From positions 129,319 to 193,318 of the forward strand of contig BQUP01000011.1 of NCBI GenBank assembly GCA_022835595.1: a stretch of DNA of 64,000 nucleotides, written 5' to 3'. The translations under genes and the position numbers were made by a program. A model generated the notes under the pieces. It was not told where the DNA came from. It ran no database searches and was given only the letters and a program-made list of their open reading frames with translations. Below, piece after piece: positions 22,240 to 32,204 of this stretch (position 1 is the first letter of the stretch; every line of letters begins with the position of its first letter). This DNA is from Cystobasidium ongulense. Its lineage: Eukaryota > Basidiomycota > Cystobasidiomycetes > Cystobasidiales > Cystobasidiaceae.

Positions 22240-22643
22240 GAGCTGCAATGGAGTCCGACGGCGGTAGAAGAAGCTATGAATATGATCACGTCGCTCGCAG
22301 GTCGGCAACGTACATAGTGATCAGTAAGTGTGAAGTTCGCGTCAGCAGGATATACTGCTGATCCTCATGGACAATTATGTAGTTCCTGGCACAAGTTAGC
22401 CAGTAAAGTGGTGGATGTTACAGGCCTGAATGGCAGTGTAATGATGATATCTCGATTTGACGGAGCTAGCGAAGCATGCAAGTTTTATACAACAACTATG
22501 GATTGCGAACTACACCACACTACTTTGTTCGCATGTACTGAACTACGTACGTATGCCGAAAAGGACCTTAGCTTGTATCCCTAACGGCAGTAACATTGAA
22601 AGGTGTCGGTAAGCATAGTTTATCAAACCGTCATTGGAACCGC
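22240..22643. promoter_or_regulatory. VPS41 promoter region
   Basis: 404 bases between the VPS41 start and the stop of the next minus-strand gene. No gene is seen. It should hold the VPS41 promoter and the 3' UTR of the STYX-like gene. Confidence 0.5.
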
Positions 22644-23797
22644 TTACATGACATGTTCCCCTGCAAATAAATGCTCTTGGTCATCGTCCGAACCACGCCT
22701 TTTTCTTTGCGCGTGCATGTTTCTCTCTCTGAGGTCTTCATCAGTCTCCTCGTTATCGTCCAGATCAGTTACGGGGTCCCTCTTTCTGCGATGCGCAGAT
22801 TGACCATCTCCGTTTGCATCCTCTCCGTTGTTGTTACCTGGTTGTGCATTCGCGTAGTTGGTCATTGCCAGACTTGCAGAATGTATATCCTCATACGCCT
22901 CTATTTGCCTCTGAAAATTGACATTGGGCGACGCGCAGAACCTCCGTGCTTGAACGTGAAGGAATGCTTCTTCATGGGTAACGTTGAATGTCATCATGAG
23001 ATAGGCTATCACTAGAGCTGGCGAACGAGAAATGCCGTCTCCGCAGTGTACGAGCACTCTTCCTCCAGCTTGAAGCGCTTCATCTATGAATTGTCGAACT
23101 CTGTGCAGGCGAAATTCGACGGTCAGATGGGTCTAGGGTCAGAGCGTGTATCTATTGGCTTACTGAGGGAACAACCTTATCAGATTTTGATCTGCCGCGT
23201 CTCGCACCTCTAGCGATAAATATACAAAATGCTCCGGAAACCTAGGTTTGACGAAGATCTTCTCGCGGTTCTCATACACACACACTATATGCGTGATTCC
23301 CAGATTCTGTAAAGGTTCCAGAAGGCGACTGATTTGATATGGGCCTACGTATAGACCAGGTATAATTTGTTGCCCTTCTCGACGCATCTCATACTTCCAA
23401 TCTCCGAGTGATTCGCCACACTCTCGAGGTATCTTGGGCTCTTTCGGCTTGAAAGGTATAGCCCAGTCGTCATCTACAGGTAGCTATCAGATTAATTGAC
23501 CGATGGATGCGTCAGAAATAATGCATAGGCAGGCTCACCTTGGTAACTATTCGAAACGTCAGGGCCAAAGGTCGGATCTAGTGCCAGTGCTGAGGCAGGA
23601 TGGTCGTCGATGAAACCGTCGGTAATGGTTGTATTGCTGGTACTTGCTGTCATGCCTCCATTGTGGCGTGTGCTTCCTTGTGACATGTCCATTTGTTGAC
23701 TGTTCTGGCTGGGATTGCTACCACTTCCGCTTCCAGTACTCATGCCGCTGAATGATGCACCAGAGTCGAAGTCCAATGAAGAGCCCGGCATGGCCAT
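22644..23797 (-). CDS. STYX: STYX-like dual-specificity phosphatase with intact active site
   Basis: 341 residues in three exons (23797-23539, 23473-23164, 23100-22644). The core aligns with metazoan STYX along its whole length: YEMRREGQQIIPGLYVGPY, GITHIVCVYENREKIFVKP, LEVRDAADQNLIRLFPQ, GGRVLVHCGDGISRSPALVIAYLM and QARRFCASPNVNFQRQIEAYE. Vertebrate STYX is a pseudophosphatase because its catalytic Cys is Gly. Here the CX5R signature is complete (H208, C209, R215), so the protein may be catalytic. The first about 85 residues are Ser/Gly/Asn-rich and the last 60 are charged (RRKRDP, ERNMHAQRKRRGSDDD). It diverges from ZNG1 with only 213 bases between starts. Other dual-specificity families are less likely given the long shared segments. 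Confidence 0.85.
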
Positions 23798-24010
23798 AGT
23801 GCGAGAGCTGTCCGGGATACTTGTTCGTTATGCTGACATCCTTGCCTATCCTTATCTATCAGTTACTTGTATTAGTACACACAGTAGACCGGCAGGTCTC
23901 TACTTGTTCGCGAAGCTTGAGCGTGATCGAGAATATGCGCCGTAAGTCAGATACAGCTTTTTGCGGTAGCCCTTCCTGTTCTCTACCACGAATAACAGTC
24001 ATTGAATACC
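23798..24010. promoter_or_regulatory. Short divergent promoter of STYX-like gene and ZNG1
   Basis: 213 bases separate the two divergent ATGs, so the two genes probably share a bidirectional promoter. No clear motif is seen. Confidence 0.45.
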
Positions 24011-25993
24011 ATGGAAGACAACGAGATGTAGGCATCAAGCCGCACAGGACCGCTTACTAAAGCTGACCTGGCCGCTGTAAAGCCCCGAGCTCATTGATAT
24101 TGTGGCAGCCACCAAGCAGCCTTCGGCCAGTACTTCCACAACACACGAAGCAGAAGCAGGCAATGATGAACCTCCGGCACTAGTACCCGTCGATGGTTCT
24201 GCTCTAACTGCTCTTCAAGATGACGAAGTGGAGCCGTGTCCCATCACTCTCTTAACCGGCTTCCTTGGCTCGGGCAAAACTACATTGCTAGAGTGAGCGG
24301 CTCAAACTGTCAAGACTAGCCGACTGTGCCTGAAGGGTTACTGACAGCTGTTCTTTTGTCTTTGTTGTATAAATTTGGTTGCCTTTATATAATGTTTACG
24401 TCTCTAGCTATATTCTGACCGAGCAGCACGATAGGAAGATAGCCGTTATCATGAACGAATTCGGTGATTCCGCTGGTATAGAATGTAAGCCTCTTTATCA
24501 TCCTCACGCTTCTAATCTTTCGGATAAGCTTCTGACATGCTTCTCGTTGGTAGCGAAAGCTCTTTCCGTATCTGATCCTGATAACGAAGATGGCACTTTG
24601 TACGAAGAAATGCTAGAGTTGAATGTAAGCTAGCTAGCACGAGAAAGCATCGAAAATCTGGGTCTTCACATTATGACTGACTATATTATGCATTCGTAGA
24701 ACGGCTGTATATGCTGCACAGTCAAAGATAATGGAGTGAAAGCCATCGAAGCTTTAATGCAGAAACGACGTGAGGCATCACGAAGATCAACATCTAATGC
24801 AGACTCGCAGAAACAAGACTTGAAAGGCAAGGGCAAGAGTAAATCTGTCTTTGATTATATTCTACTTGAAACCACTGGCCTGGCGGATCCTTTCCCTATT
24901 GCTGAGATGTTCTGGCAAGACGAAGCCTTAGCGAGTGGTAGGTCGCCCCCATTGTTCTGTACTAGCCTTTCATAAAGACTGATGGTTGGCTGGCCGGCCT
25001 AAACTGCCAGAAATATACTTGGACTCTATCGTTTGCGTGTAGGTTGGAAATACGTCCCTGAACGAGCTAGGATGATGGCTGATTATAGTGCTGTAGGGTG
25101 GATGCTGTTTATGGGCTGGACCAGCTGGGCGATGCTTCGAACGAGAGAAGTACATTCGTACAGTGAGTGTATACGCTAAGCCACTACATACAGGCATTGC
25201 GCTGATATTGAGTTCATTGCAGACAAATAGCATCAGCCGACGTGATACTTCTCAACAAAGTGGATTTGGTCAACGCAAAGCAAAAGGCAGATACGATCAG
25301 AGGCATAAGGCAGGTCGTCGCTGCGCGATTCAATGCAGATGTTCCATGAGCTGATTGGTGCACCATAGACGAATCAATGCTAATGCACCCATACACGAGA
25401 CGGTCAAAGGGGTCATAGATTTACGGCACATTCTTGATGTGAATGCATACAACGCCAAACGAAGTCTTTCCACAGACTTGGGCTCTGAAGCTGCATCGAC
25501 TTCAGCATCTACATATAGTCTCCTGCAGAATCGACGGGTGGAGTGCGCTGACTCAACCGAGTGCGAAGGGCATAGTCATGAAGATGGGGATTGCGATCAT
25601 TCAGTGACACACCAACACGCTCGCGATCTTAACGATATATCCACGCTCTCCATACCTCTGCCGTTACTTTCGACAGCGCAACGAAATAGACTTGAGACTC
25701 TACTCCGCTCGCTCCTATGGGACGCAGAAATGCCAGCATATCAAGATAACGAGGCAATTACCAATCTCGAAATTTTACGCACAAAAGGCATTTTCTCGGT
25801 CACAAACGATAACCAAGATATCGCCCCGAGGTTCATCATACAAGGCGTGAAGGAGCTGTACGAAATTAAAGAGCTGCACGCAGCGACCAACGCTTCTAAT
25901 GATGATGGCGGAGGTGGAAGATTGGTCCTTATTGGAAAAGGTCTGAGCGAAAGGCTGCGTGTAGCTGTGATGCAGGCCATCGCATCTGCATGA
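24011..25993 (+). CDS. ZNG1: ZNG1/CobW-type GTP-dependent zinc metallochaperone
   Basis: A 472-residue G3E GTPase of the COG0523 family. ZNG1 hands zinc to methionine aminopeptidase 1. Nine exons: 24011-24027, 24083-24292, 24408-24484, 24554-24624, 24700-24937, 25011-25038, 25097-25162, 25223-25309 and 25369-25993. Motifs in order: PALVP near the N-terminus (the ZNG1 partner-binding motif is usually CPELVP; the Cys is not seen here), Walker [21 protein letters not shown], the zinc-binding [32 protein letters not shown] and the guanine motif LLNKVDL. A His/Asp-rich loop follows ([18 protein letters not shown]) and the CobW C-terminal domain ends in RLVLIGKG. The first exon has 17 bases; the start was placed at 24011 because the next in-frame codon upstream of the P-loop exon is not an ATG. 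Intron 8 has GC-AG ends. Confidence 0.9.
25310..25368 (+). other. GC-AG intron within ZNG1
   Basis: The exon ends ATAAG and the intron begins GCAGGT and ends CACCATAG (59 bases). Only this GC donor restores phase: it joins AG + A to an Arg codon and keeps [17 protein letters not shown] in frame. Every nearby GT donor gives a frameshift. The AG|GCAGGT context matches the strong flanking consensus typical of GC donors. Confidence 0.7.
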
Positions 25994-26136
25994 TATGTTA
26001 TCATAGCGTATCTCTGCACTTACTAGTGCTCGTTATTAAGAATGGTAATATTGTCGAGCAAAATATGTCATTTCCGTATGATGCATCTTACGTCGGACGG
26101 TTGCTGCGTCTTCTCAACACACAAGGTTTTGTCAGT

Positions 26137-26156
26137 GGGTAGGTAGGTAGGTAGGT
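26137..26156. repeat. (GGTA)n microsatellite
   Basis: Five perfect GGTA-type units downstream of ZNG1. Too short to carry more meaning than a simple repeat. Confidence 0.7.
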
Positions 26157-26690
26157 CAGTATGTAAGTGAGGAAGACCGTCCTATGCGTCTCGCAGGTTT
26201 GCGACTTGCAATTGGAGTTCAAGTGGTGAATGTTTTGCCATGCTTGCTCTTTGCATCCGCTTCACTCCTTGCACTTTTTCGCTGTTCTTACACTCTTCAC
26301 ACATACAGTACCACTCACCCGAGCAAAGTGAAAGTCTTTGTTCTTCGACTACAAAAGCAGGCGACCCAAAGCTTGGAAGAGTTCCAGCTGCATATCATAG
26401 GAGAGACAGCCGCTCGCTCACCTTTCAGGTACAAAGATTTGCCACCATCCAGTGGCGTCCAGCGTAAGCCGAGTTGGAAGCGTCGTTGTTGAACAAGGCA
26501 GCTGCAAGACGGACAAGGCAGCCATCGACATCGACTGCACACAGGCTATCCAGCATCGACGCTTTCTCCAGCCAGCACCTCTCAGCTCCGCCAGCATCAC
26601 CACTCTTTTCTCGCAGGTGGTGGTTAGTGATCGAACATCTCGTCGGCGGGCTCGCTTTTCTTGCCCTCGAGCAGGCAGTCCATCAGCTTG

Positions 26691-26710
26691 CATCCATCCA
26701 TCCATCCACC
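26691..26710. repeat. (CATC)n microsatellite
   Basis: About four and a half CATC units in the leader region ahead of the BTG/Tob gene. Confidence 0.7.
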
Positions 26711-27055
26711 CCCATCTCACCTCGCATCCCATCGCCGTCGTCCTAGTCCACCCTCCACTGGCATACCACCCTCCTCCCCCGTCCTCGCCCTTCCCGGCCA
26801 GCTCTCTGAACAAGCCTCGCAGTCACACCGCCGAACTCGAACTCGCCTCGCTGCTGGTCAAAGCGTCCTACAAAAGGTAAGAATATATGCACATCGTTGG
26901 CGTTTCATCCGCTTGTAGTGTTGCATGGCATTGTCTGACATTGGAACCCTCTCTTCACCTCTTTCTCCCGTCCTTGTACTCCCTCGACCCTCCATTCTAC
27001 CCTACCAGCCTTTTCCACAGTGACAAGTGGCCCTCTTTCCAAAGCACACCCCACC

Positions 27056-28798
27056 ATGGCTACTTCCTCGGCCCCATCAGCAGAGATACAAGCTGCGGTA
27101 TCATATCTCATCTCGCATCTCTCAGCCGTCTCCCTCTCGTCCTCCGAACAGGCAAGCCTCGCGGCCTCGCTCGCTGCCTCCCTCCAAGTCAAGTACGACT
27201 CGCACTGGCATCCCGCCGATCCAGAGCGCGGTTCAGCCTACAGAGCTCTCACTCGCACAAGCAACTCGCTAGACGATGAGCTCGTCACATCTCTTTCCCA
27301 ATGCACATCGGTCAAGCCGCACGTCGCTGCGAAGGCGCTAGCCACCTCCATGGGATCTGACAAGTGGACTCTCTGGATTGACCCCGGCTGCGTTAGCATT
27401 CGCATGCATGGCGGAGGTACTCACTTCTCTACCTCATCCCTCGACCACTCTTCTCCTTCCTCGAACAAGGTCAACATGTCTGGAATCGTAGAGATTTGGG
27501 GCAAACTCCCTTCCACCGTCTCCGGTGGCGCTCCTCTTCAACCTGCTGCTGTCGCTCGACCAAAGACTCCAGCCGCAAAGCACAAGCAATCTATACTGCG
27601 CCTGAATGAAGAGGCAAGTATAGCTGCAGAGTTTGAAGCTCTCGCCCTCAATGCCTCGCCAGCCGCAAAGAAGAGCAAGGCGATTGCCATCATGCGACCA
27701 GCTGCCATTCATAAAGGAATCGCCTCGATCACCTCTTTGGAGAGTGTAGCTACTCCTCCTCGTCCACTACCTCCATTGAGCTTTACCATCCAAGAGTCTA
27801 CTTCGCCATATGTCCCTTCGTTTGCGACCGCCTTCGCCCCTTCCTTGGGTCAAGCAGACAACGCTTCCACGTCATCTGGCAACACGGTCACTCGAACACC
27901 TACTCCATCCCTTCTTGGTCATTTGGTCTCTCCACCTCTTGCAACGAGCGACTCTGCTTCCTCCTCTTCGGCATCATCTCCATTATGCACATCTGCTTCC
28001 GATCCATTCGCTCGTCCCTCTTCCAGATCGTCTACTACTAGCCTAAACTCTGCAGCCTCGTGCTCTATCTTCTCCCATGCTAGTTCGGACAGCCGTTCCT
28101 CTTCAATCGGATCGTTCACCACTGAAGAAGCTTCTGACAAGGAATGCAACACTACCATCACTTCTCTCAGCGTCGCCAAAGCAAGCCAGGGAGAAGTGGA
28201 AGCTGCGAAATGTTTCACCTTCCCTGGTAGTAACATGTTGAAAGCGGACACATTGGCTATGCTGCCACAATCATCTGCTCCTAATTCACCATCAAAGCCA
28301 AGAAGACGACATGATAGATCTGCTTCTATCGCTTCTGCTTCTTCTTCTGCCCATTCAGGAAGTTATACAAGACGACCTTCTTCTAGAGCTGAAGTTGTAG
28401 TTGATAAAGATATCGCTTCTAAACCTCAGGAATACTCTAATGGAAAAGTTGGTGTCCTTGGTGGTGGTGTTATGCTTGGACCTTCTAAGAAGGATGGTAG
28501 CGCCAACACCAGTCATAAAAGAAATCACTCTACTGCTTCTTCAAATGGTACTAGCCTCAATGTCACACGCAACAACAGCAGGCCTCCTAAAGTGAGAACT
28601 ACATCCTCTGGATCAGTTACTTCCAATGGATCATCTTCAGACTATCACCATCAACAAGCTCATTACAACAATAGCAACAATCAGTTCTATCAGCATTACA
28701 CGCATACTCAGCAGCAACAAACCGGACAGGGATATAATAACAACTGGGCTCATTATCCTGCTCCTCCTGCTCATATCCCTCAGCAATACCGCTATTAG
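27056..28798 (+). CDS. BTG/Tob-family (anti-proliferative) protein
   Basis: 580 residues in one exon, the only intron being in the 5' UTR. The first about 125 residues form a BTG/Tob domain. They include a helical start (AEIQAAVSYLISHLSAVSL), the box-A hallmark HWHPADPERGSAYRAL and the box-B-like end WTLWIDPGCVSIRMHGG. In animals this domain binds the CAF1/POP2 deadenylase and promotes mRNA decay. The rest is a long disordered tail rich in Ser, Thr, Ala and Pro, turning Asn/Gln/Tyr-rich at the end (HYTHTQQQQTGQGYNNN, PQQYRY). That composition is typical of RNA-binding or prion-like assemblies. The ATG at 27056 is the first after the leader intron. Role in deadenylation is inferred from the family. 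Confidence 0.87.
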   Translation: MATSSAPSAEIQAAVSYLISHLSAVSLSSSEQASLAASLAASLQVKYDSHWHPADPERGSAYRALTRTSNSLDDELVTSLSQCTSVKPHVAAKALATSMGSDKWTLWIDPGCVSIRMHGGGTHFSTSSLDHSSPSSNKVNMSGIVEIWGKLPSTVSGGAPLQPAAVARPKTPAAKHKQSILRLNEEASIAAEFEALALNASPAAKKSKAIAIMRPAAIHKGIASITSLESVATPPRPLPPLSFTIQESTSPYVPSFATAFAPSLGQADNASTSSGNTVTRTPTPSLLGHLVSPPLATSDSASSSSASSPLCTSASDPFARPSSRSSTTSLNSAASCSIFSHASSDSRSSSIGSFTTEEASDKECNTTITSLSVAKASQGEVEAAKCFTFPGSNMLKADTLAMLPQSSAPNSPSKPRRRHDRSASIASASSSAHSGSYTRRPSSRAEVVVDKDIASKPQEYSNGKVGVLGGGVMLGPSKKDGSANTSHKRNHSTASSNGTSLNVTRNNSRPPKVRTTSSGSVTSNGSSSDYHHQQAHYNNSNNQFYQHYTHTQQQQTGQGYNNNWAHYPAPPAHIPQQYRY

Positions 28799-29796
28799 AC
28801 GGGCTGCAAAACTTGAAACGACCACTTAACGGATTCGACACTTTCTCACTCTCAATACTATTTATCTACTTTGTTCTTTTGGCCTCTTTTCCCTTGGTTC
28901 TATGATAACGACAAAATATCTGTTTGTACGCCGCGGTCGCATTTTGAAACCTTTGGCTCCGCACACTATCGCCTCTAAACTCGGGCAGTGTTCGACTGCA
29001 CCCCACCTTCGTTACTTCAAGCAAATATTCTCCCATTTGAGGATGGGAATAGTCTGCATACCTTTTACACAACTCCCGTGGAGAACATAAATGATCCACG
29101 ACCTATCTCTCTCTTTTCTCTTCTGCGTTGGCTGGGCTTCTCTTCTCACACGAACACGAAATGGCTTGGTTTATCTGTCTCTATTCATAAGATGCCTTTT
29201 AGCAGGAAACGAAATACAACAAGTGTCATTTGAATACCGTCTACTTAACTCAATACGTACTCCCTTGTTGATATACTACAATACATAAGAATCGTTCCTT
29301 CCACTATTCAATAGCCTTTTAACAGTCTGCTTTTTTTCCCTTCTTAATTAGTCTTATACCTATGCACTTCTTCCCACATCAGATCTTTTTTTACTATGCG
29401 TTCTTTTTACCCTTATTTCCATCACCCTTTTTAGCATGCATTTTTACTCTTGTACTAAGCTCAATGCTTTCGATACCTTTATATTATCTTGTGTGCCATT
29501 TGTTTTTGGGAAATCTTTGTCAATTCAATTCAATTCTTTTTGCATTAACTTTTCGCTAACTTACCGAATGGATGCACTCACCTCGGCTTGCTTCTTCCTT
29601 CTGCCGTACCTTGGATCATGAAGAGTGATGATGCAAGTCCTTGACCGGTTTGCGAGCACGTGAATCGAGTGGCGACTTGTCGGTGACGGCGATCTGTAAA
29701 CGGAGGGGCGCGCGCTTCTATCCGATAGACCTACAGAGACTCTCATTCTGTATCTTGACGAACATACCATTATAGAACGGAGAGAAGACTCCAATC
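28799..29796. other. BTG/Tob 3' region and following intergenic DNA
   Basis: 998 bases, AT- and T-rich especially at 29330-29560, with CTTTT runs on the plus strand. Probably a long 3' UTR followed by the promoter of the next gene. Open frames here are short and uninformative. Confidence 0.45.
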
Positions 29797-30609
29797 ATGC
29801 CAAGACCCAGCTTTATCGAAGAAGAATTGCTGAAACGACCGCTTCCTGATCTGATACCGCCAAAACTATCACCGACTCAAAACCCACCTTATTCCGAGGG
29901 TATACGAAACAAGATTGCAGAATTGAAATGTCATCCTCTATTGGAATCTGCTGTTGGTCTCGCGTAGTTCAATGCTGAGCGATGCAAGAAGCTGATTTGA
30001 CTTGACTTGCTTCTTTCTCGGTACGGATGATTGGGATCGGACTATATACATTTTCATATATAGCTACATCTAATGAACGACGATTTGTTCTCGGCACACT
30101 TTCTTCTCAGGAAAATGCAAGAAGATGAATGGGGTGCGTAGTTCTACAGTTCGAGTTGCCCGAATGCCTGTCACGCATGGCTAACCACCTCCTTTTCAAC
30201 TAGGAAAATGGTTACATGCAAGCTTGCATGCAGCAGGTGAGTTTGAGTCGGTACACTAGCTAACGTCGTATACATATTGACCCTCTGTATGGCTTCAGAG
30301 GGTGACCTGGAAAAGAATGCAAAGCTATGGTACGAACAAGTTGATCCTGAAGTACTTTCAGTGTACTGGGGCAAGGAGAGTCCGATATCAGGAACAGCGA
30401 AATACCTTGATCGTTTACAAGATCATTTGAGAACTAAGAAAGCGGATAGAGATATGAATGAAGAGAAGGAGTTGAAAGAGATTAAATGGAAGGAATTAGT
30501 TGCTATTCTCGAGGAACTAGAGAAGAAACATGGTTGGGAGGAAACTGATGGACTGCAGTTCTATACCGAGGACAAGGATCCAGGTCATAAAAGTAATGTG
30601 TTGGGGTGA
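29797..30609 (+). CDS. Small conserved fungal protein of unknown function
   Basis: 189 residues in four exons (29797-29952, 30064-30133, 30204-30236, 30299-30609). The core reads LKCHPLLESA|LHLMNDDLFSAHFLLRKMQ|EDEWGKWLHASLHAAEGDLEKNAKLWYEQV. A HPL.ESA.H...GDLF.AHFL.RKM pattern followed by LH...EGD..NA..WY recurs, to my memory, in uncharacterised ascomycete and basidiomycete proteins. The paired 'small residue, helix, Asn-Ala-x-x-Trp-Tyr' pattern suggests a TPR-like helical repeat. The C-terminus is charged and probably coiled. The donor of intron 1 is a weak GTTGGT, chosen because it restores the conserved ESALHLMNDDLF segment in phase. There is no signal peptide or membrane segment. Function unknown. 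Confidence 0.72.
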
Positions 30610-30885
30610 GTCCAAATGAAGCTGGTAGTTGAAGGTGTAAACCCAAGCTGATGTCAAGTGGCGTCTTCACTGGTATTGCTAGTGAGGGTTGGAGACCTGA
30701 TTCAAGATTCGCTGGGAACAAGCCTTCGAAGTGATCTGAGAGGTTGAATAGTTCATCGTACTCCCATGTCTTTCCTACTGTATTTATCGATACCATAGTC
30801 GAGGTGAACCGATCGGGCAGCTCGAGAGTTGTTGCAAGACCAACTTTGATCCTTGCTGCAGTGTTGATACCTCGCAGCAGCCAAC

Positions 30886-31898
30886 ATGAGTGTTTCCAGA
30901 CTGTCGACGTCGATGATGAGAATGTCAATGCTCGCACGAGCGACGCCGGCATCCATGGCAGCCCGTCAGGCATTGCCGTGCACTTGTCAGGCAGTTCCAA
31001 GACGGCTACAGTCGAGCACATCATCCAGCGAAGCGACGGCAGCAGGAGAAGCAGCAAAAGCGAGCACGAGTGGCAGCGTATTACGACAAGCTTCAATGTC
31101 GTCGTTTGGATCGTCAAGTGGACCAGCGAATTCAGCGAGGATCGCGCAAGAAAGCTTCAAAAGACAGAGCAGAGCAAGGACAACGCTGCCTGTGATCAAG
31201 GTCCGTTTGCTTTCGAGCTGGCTGAGCTAGCATAGAGCATGCATGGGTGTCAATGAGCTGACGTTATGTATACGTTCAATAGGACCAGAAGCTGCTTTAT
31301 CTCGGCGTAGCAGCTTTCGCAATCACTGCTTGGACATTTTTCGTCATGTGGGCTATGAGTGCCGAGAAAGCAGCATCGACAGGTGCGCATCATCACAGCA
31401 TCTTTATGACCAAGCGGATCTAACTTAACTGAGTTTTGATTTATGTCGTATCAGTTGTCCGAACACTGCTGTTCAATCTACGAACATCACCTATCGTCAA
31501 AGAAGCTCTAGGTGAAGGCGTACGATCGAAGCCATTCCTCTTCGGCGGAGAGCCTTGGGTGCATGGAACAGTGAGTCTTTCATTCCAAGACACTTACATG
31601 CTCAAGACTGAGTGATTTGACACGTACTAGGTCAACACGATTCAAGGAGTTGTCGACATACATTTCCGAGTAATCTCGGATTCAGGCCGTAGGTTCATAC
31701 CGGCTTCTTCTTTCACGTATTTGGGCTAAACATTTTAATCTGCATTACATAGGAGAGGGAACTGTCTACTTCAAGAGTGAGCGCAGAACAAAGGGTTCCC
31801 GCTTCGAGACACGGGATTTCAAGCTTGTAGTAGATGGCAACCCGATGCAAATAGTCGAGCTGAAGAACACAGACTTGTTAGGTCTAAACAAGGAGTAA
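30886..31898 (+). CDS. COA1: Cytochrome c oxidase assembly factor 1 (COA1)
   Basis: 244 residues in five exons (30886-31200, 31283-31382, 31455-31570, 31631-31688, 31753-31898). COA1 is a mitochondrial inner-membrane protein that acts with Shy1 and Mss51 in early Cox1 assembly. The N-terminus is a long presequence rich in Arg, Ser and Ala without acidic residues for the first 40 positions. One membrane segment follows (LLYLGVAAFAITAWTFFVMWA), then the intermembrane-space domain LLFNLRTSPIVKEALGEGV, FLFGGEPWVHGTVNTIQGVVDI, FRVISDSGREGTVYFKSERR and FKLVVDGN. That is the TIM21-like COA1 fold. The length fits fungal members. It converges with the PPR gene. Confidence 0.87.
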
Positions 31899-32204
31899 TG
31901 TACGCACAATGCAATAATGAATGGAACTCCTTGTATTAAAGAAATCAGGTTCTTAAGGGCGATTGAAAACGTCAAATGCGAGTTATGCGTTCTTTCATTT
32001 TGCAGCTGGAAGATGTTTAGATTACAGGATACGTCACGCAAACAACACAAATAGCGTTACATTACAGCTCTTGCTGCTCGCTTTACTCATTTCATGAACT
32101 TCCTTTCTAATCCGGGTATCCTAACGGTCTACTAAAGTTTGATATATTGGCTACGGATGATGCCGAACGACAAGGCATGTGATTCTTTGGGCCCAGTAAT
32201 ACAT
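31899..32204. other. Convergent intergenic region
   Basis: 306 bases between the stops of COA1 (plus) and the PPR gene (minus). AT-rich, no gene seen. Confidence 0.5.

Larger units (their letters stand above)
25994..27055. promoter_or_regulatory. ZNG1 3' region, BTG/Tob promoter and leader with intron
   Basis: 1,062 bases. It contains two short tetranucleotide repeats (26137-26156 and 26691-26710) and a CT-rich, open-frame-rich stretch that looks like a transcribed leader. A good intron lies at 26877-27020 (AAAAG|GTAAGA ... TTTTCCACAG), giving a 5'-UTR intron just ahead of the BTG/Tob start. Overlapping open frames here are low-complexity and not supported as genes. Confidence 0.5.

Noticed and set aside
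26418-26918. Long open frames on both strands ahead of the BTG/Tob gene
   Set aside because: Low-complexity Pro/Ser/His or Gly/Arg content caused by CT-rich leader DNA; better explained as 5' UTR with an intron.
30503-31117. 204-codon minus-strand frame
   Set aside because: Antisense to the COA1 first exon and to its promoter; COA1 is supported by spliced family motifs.
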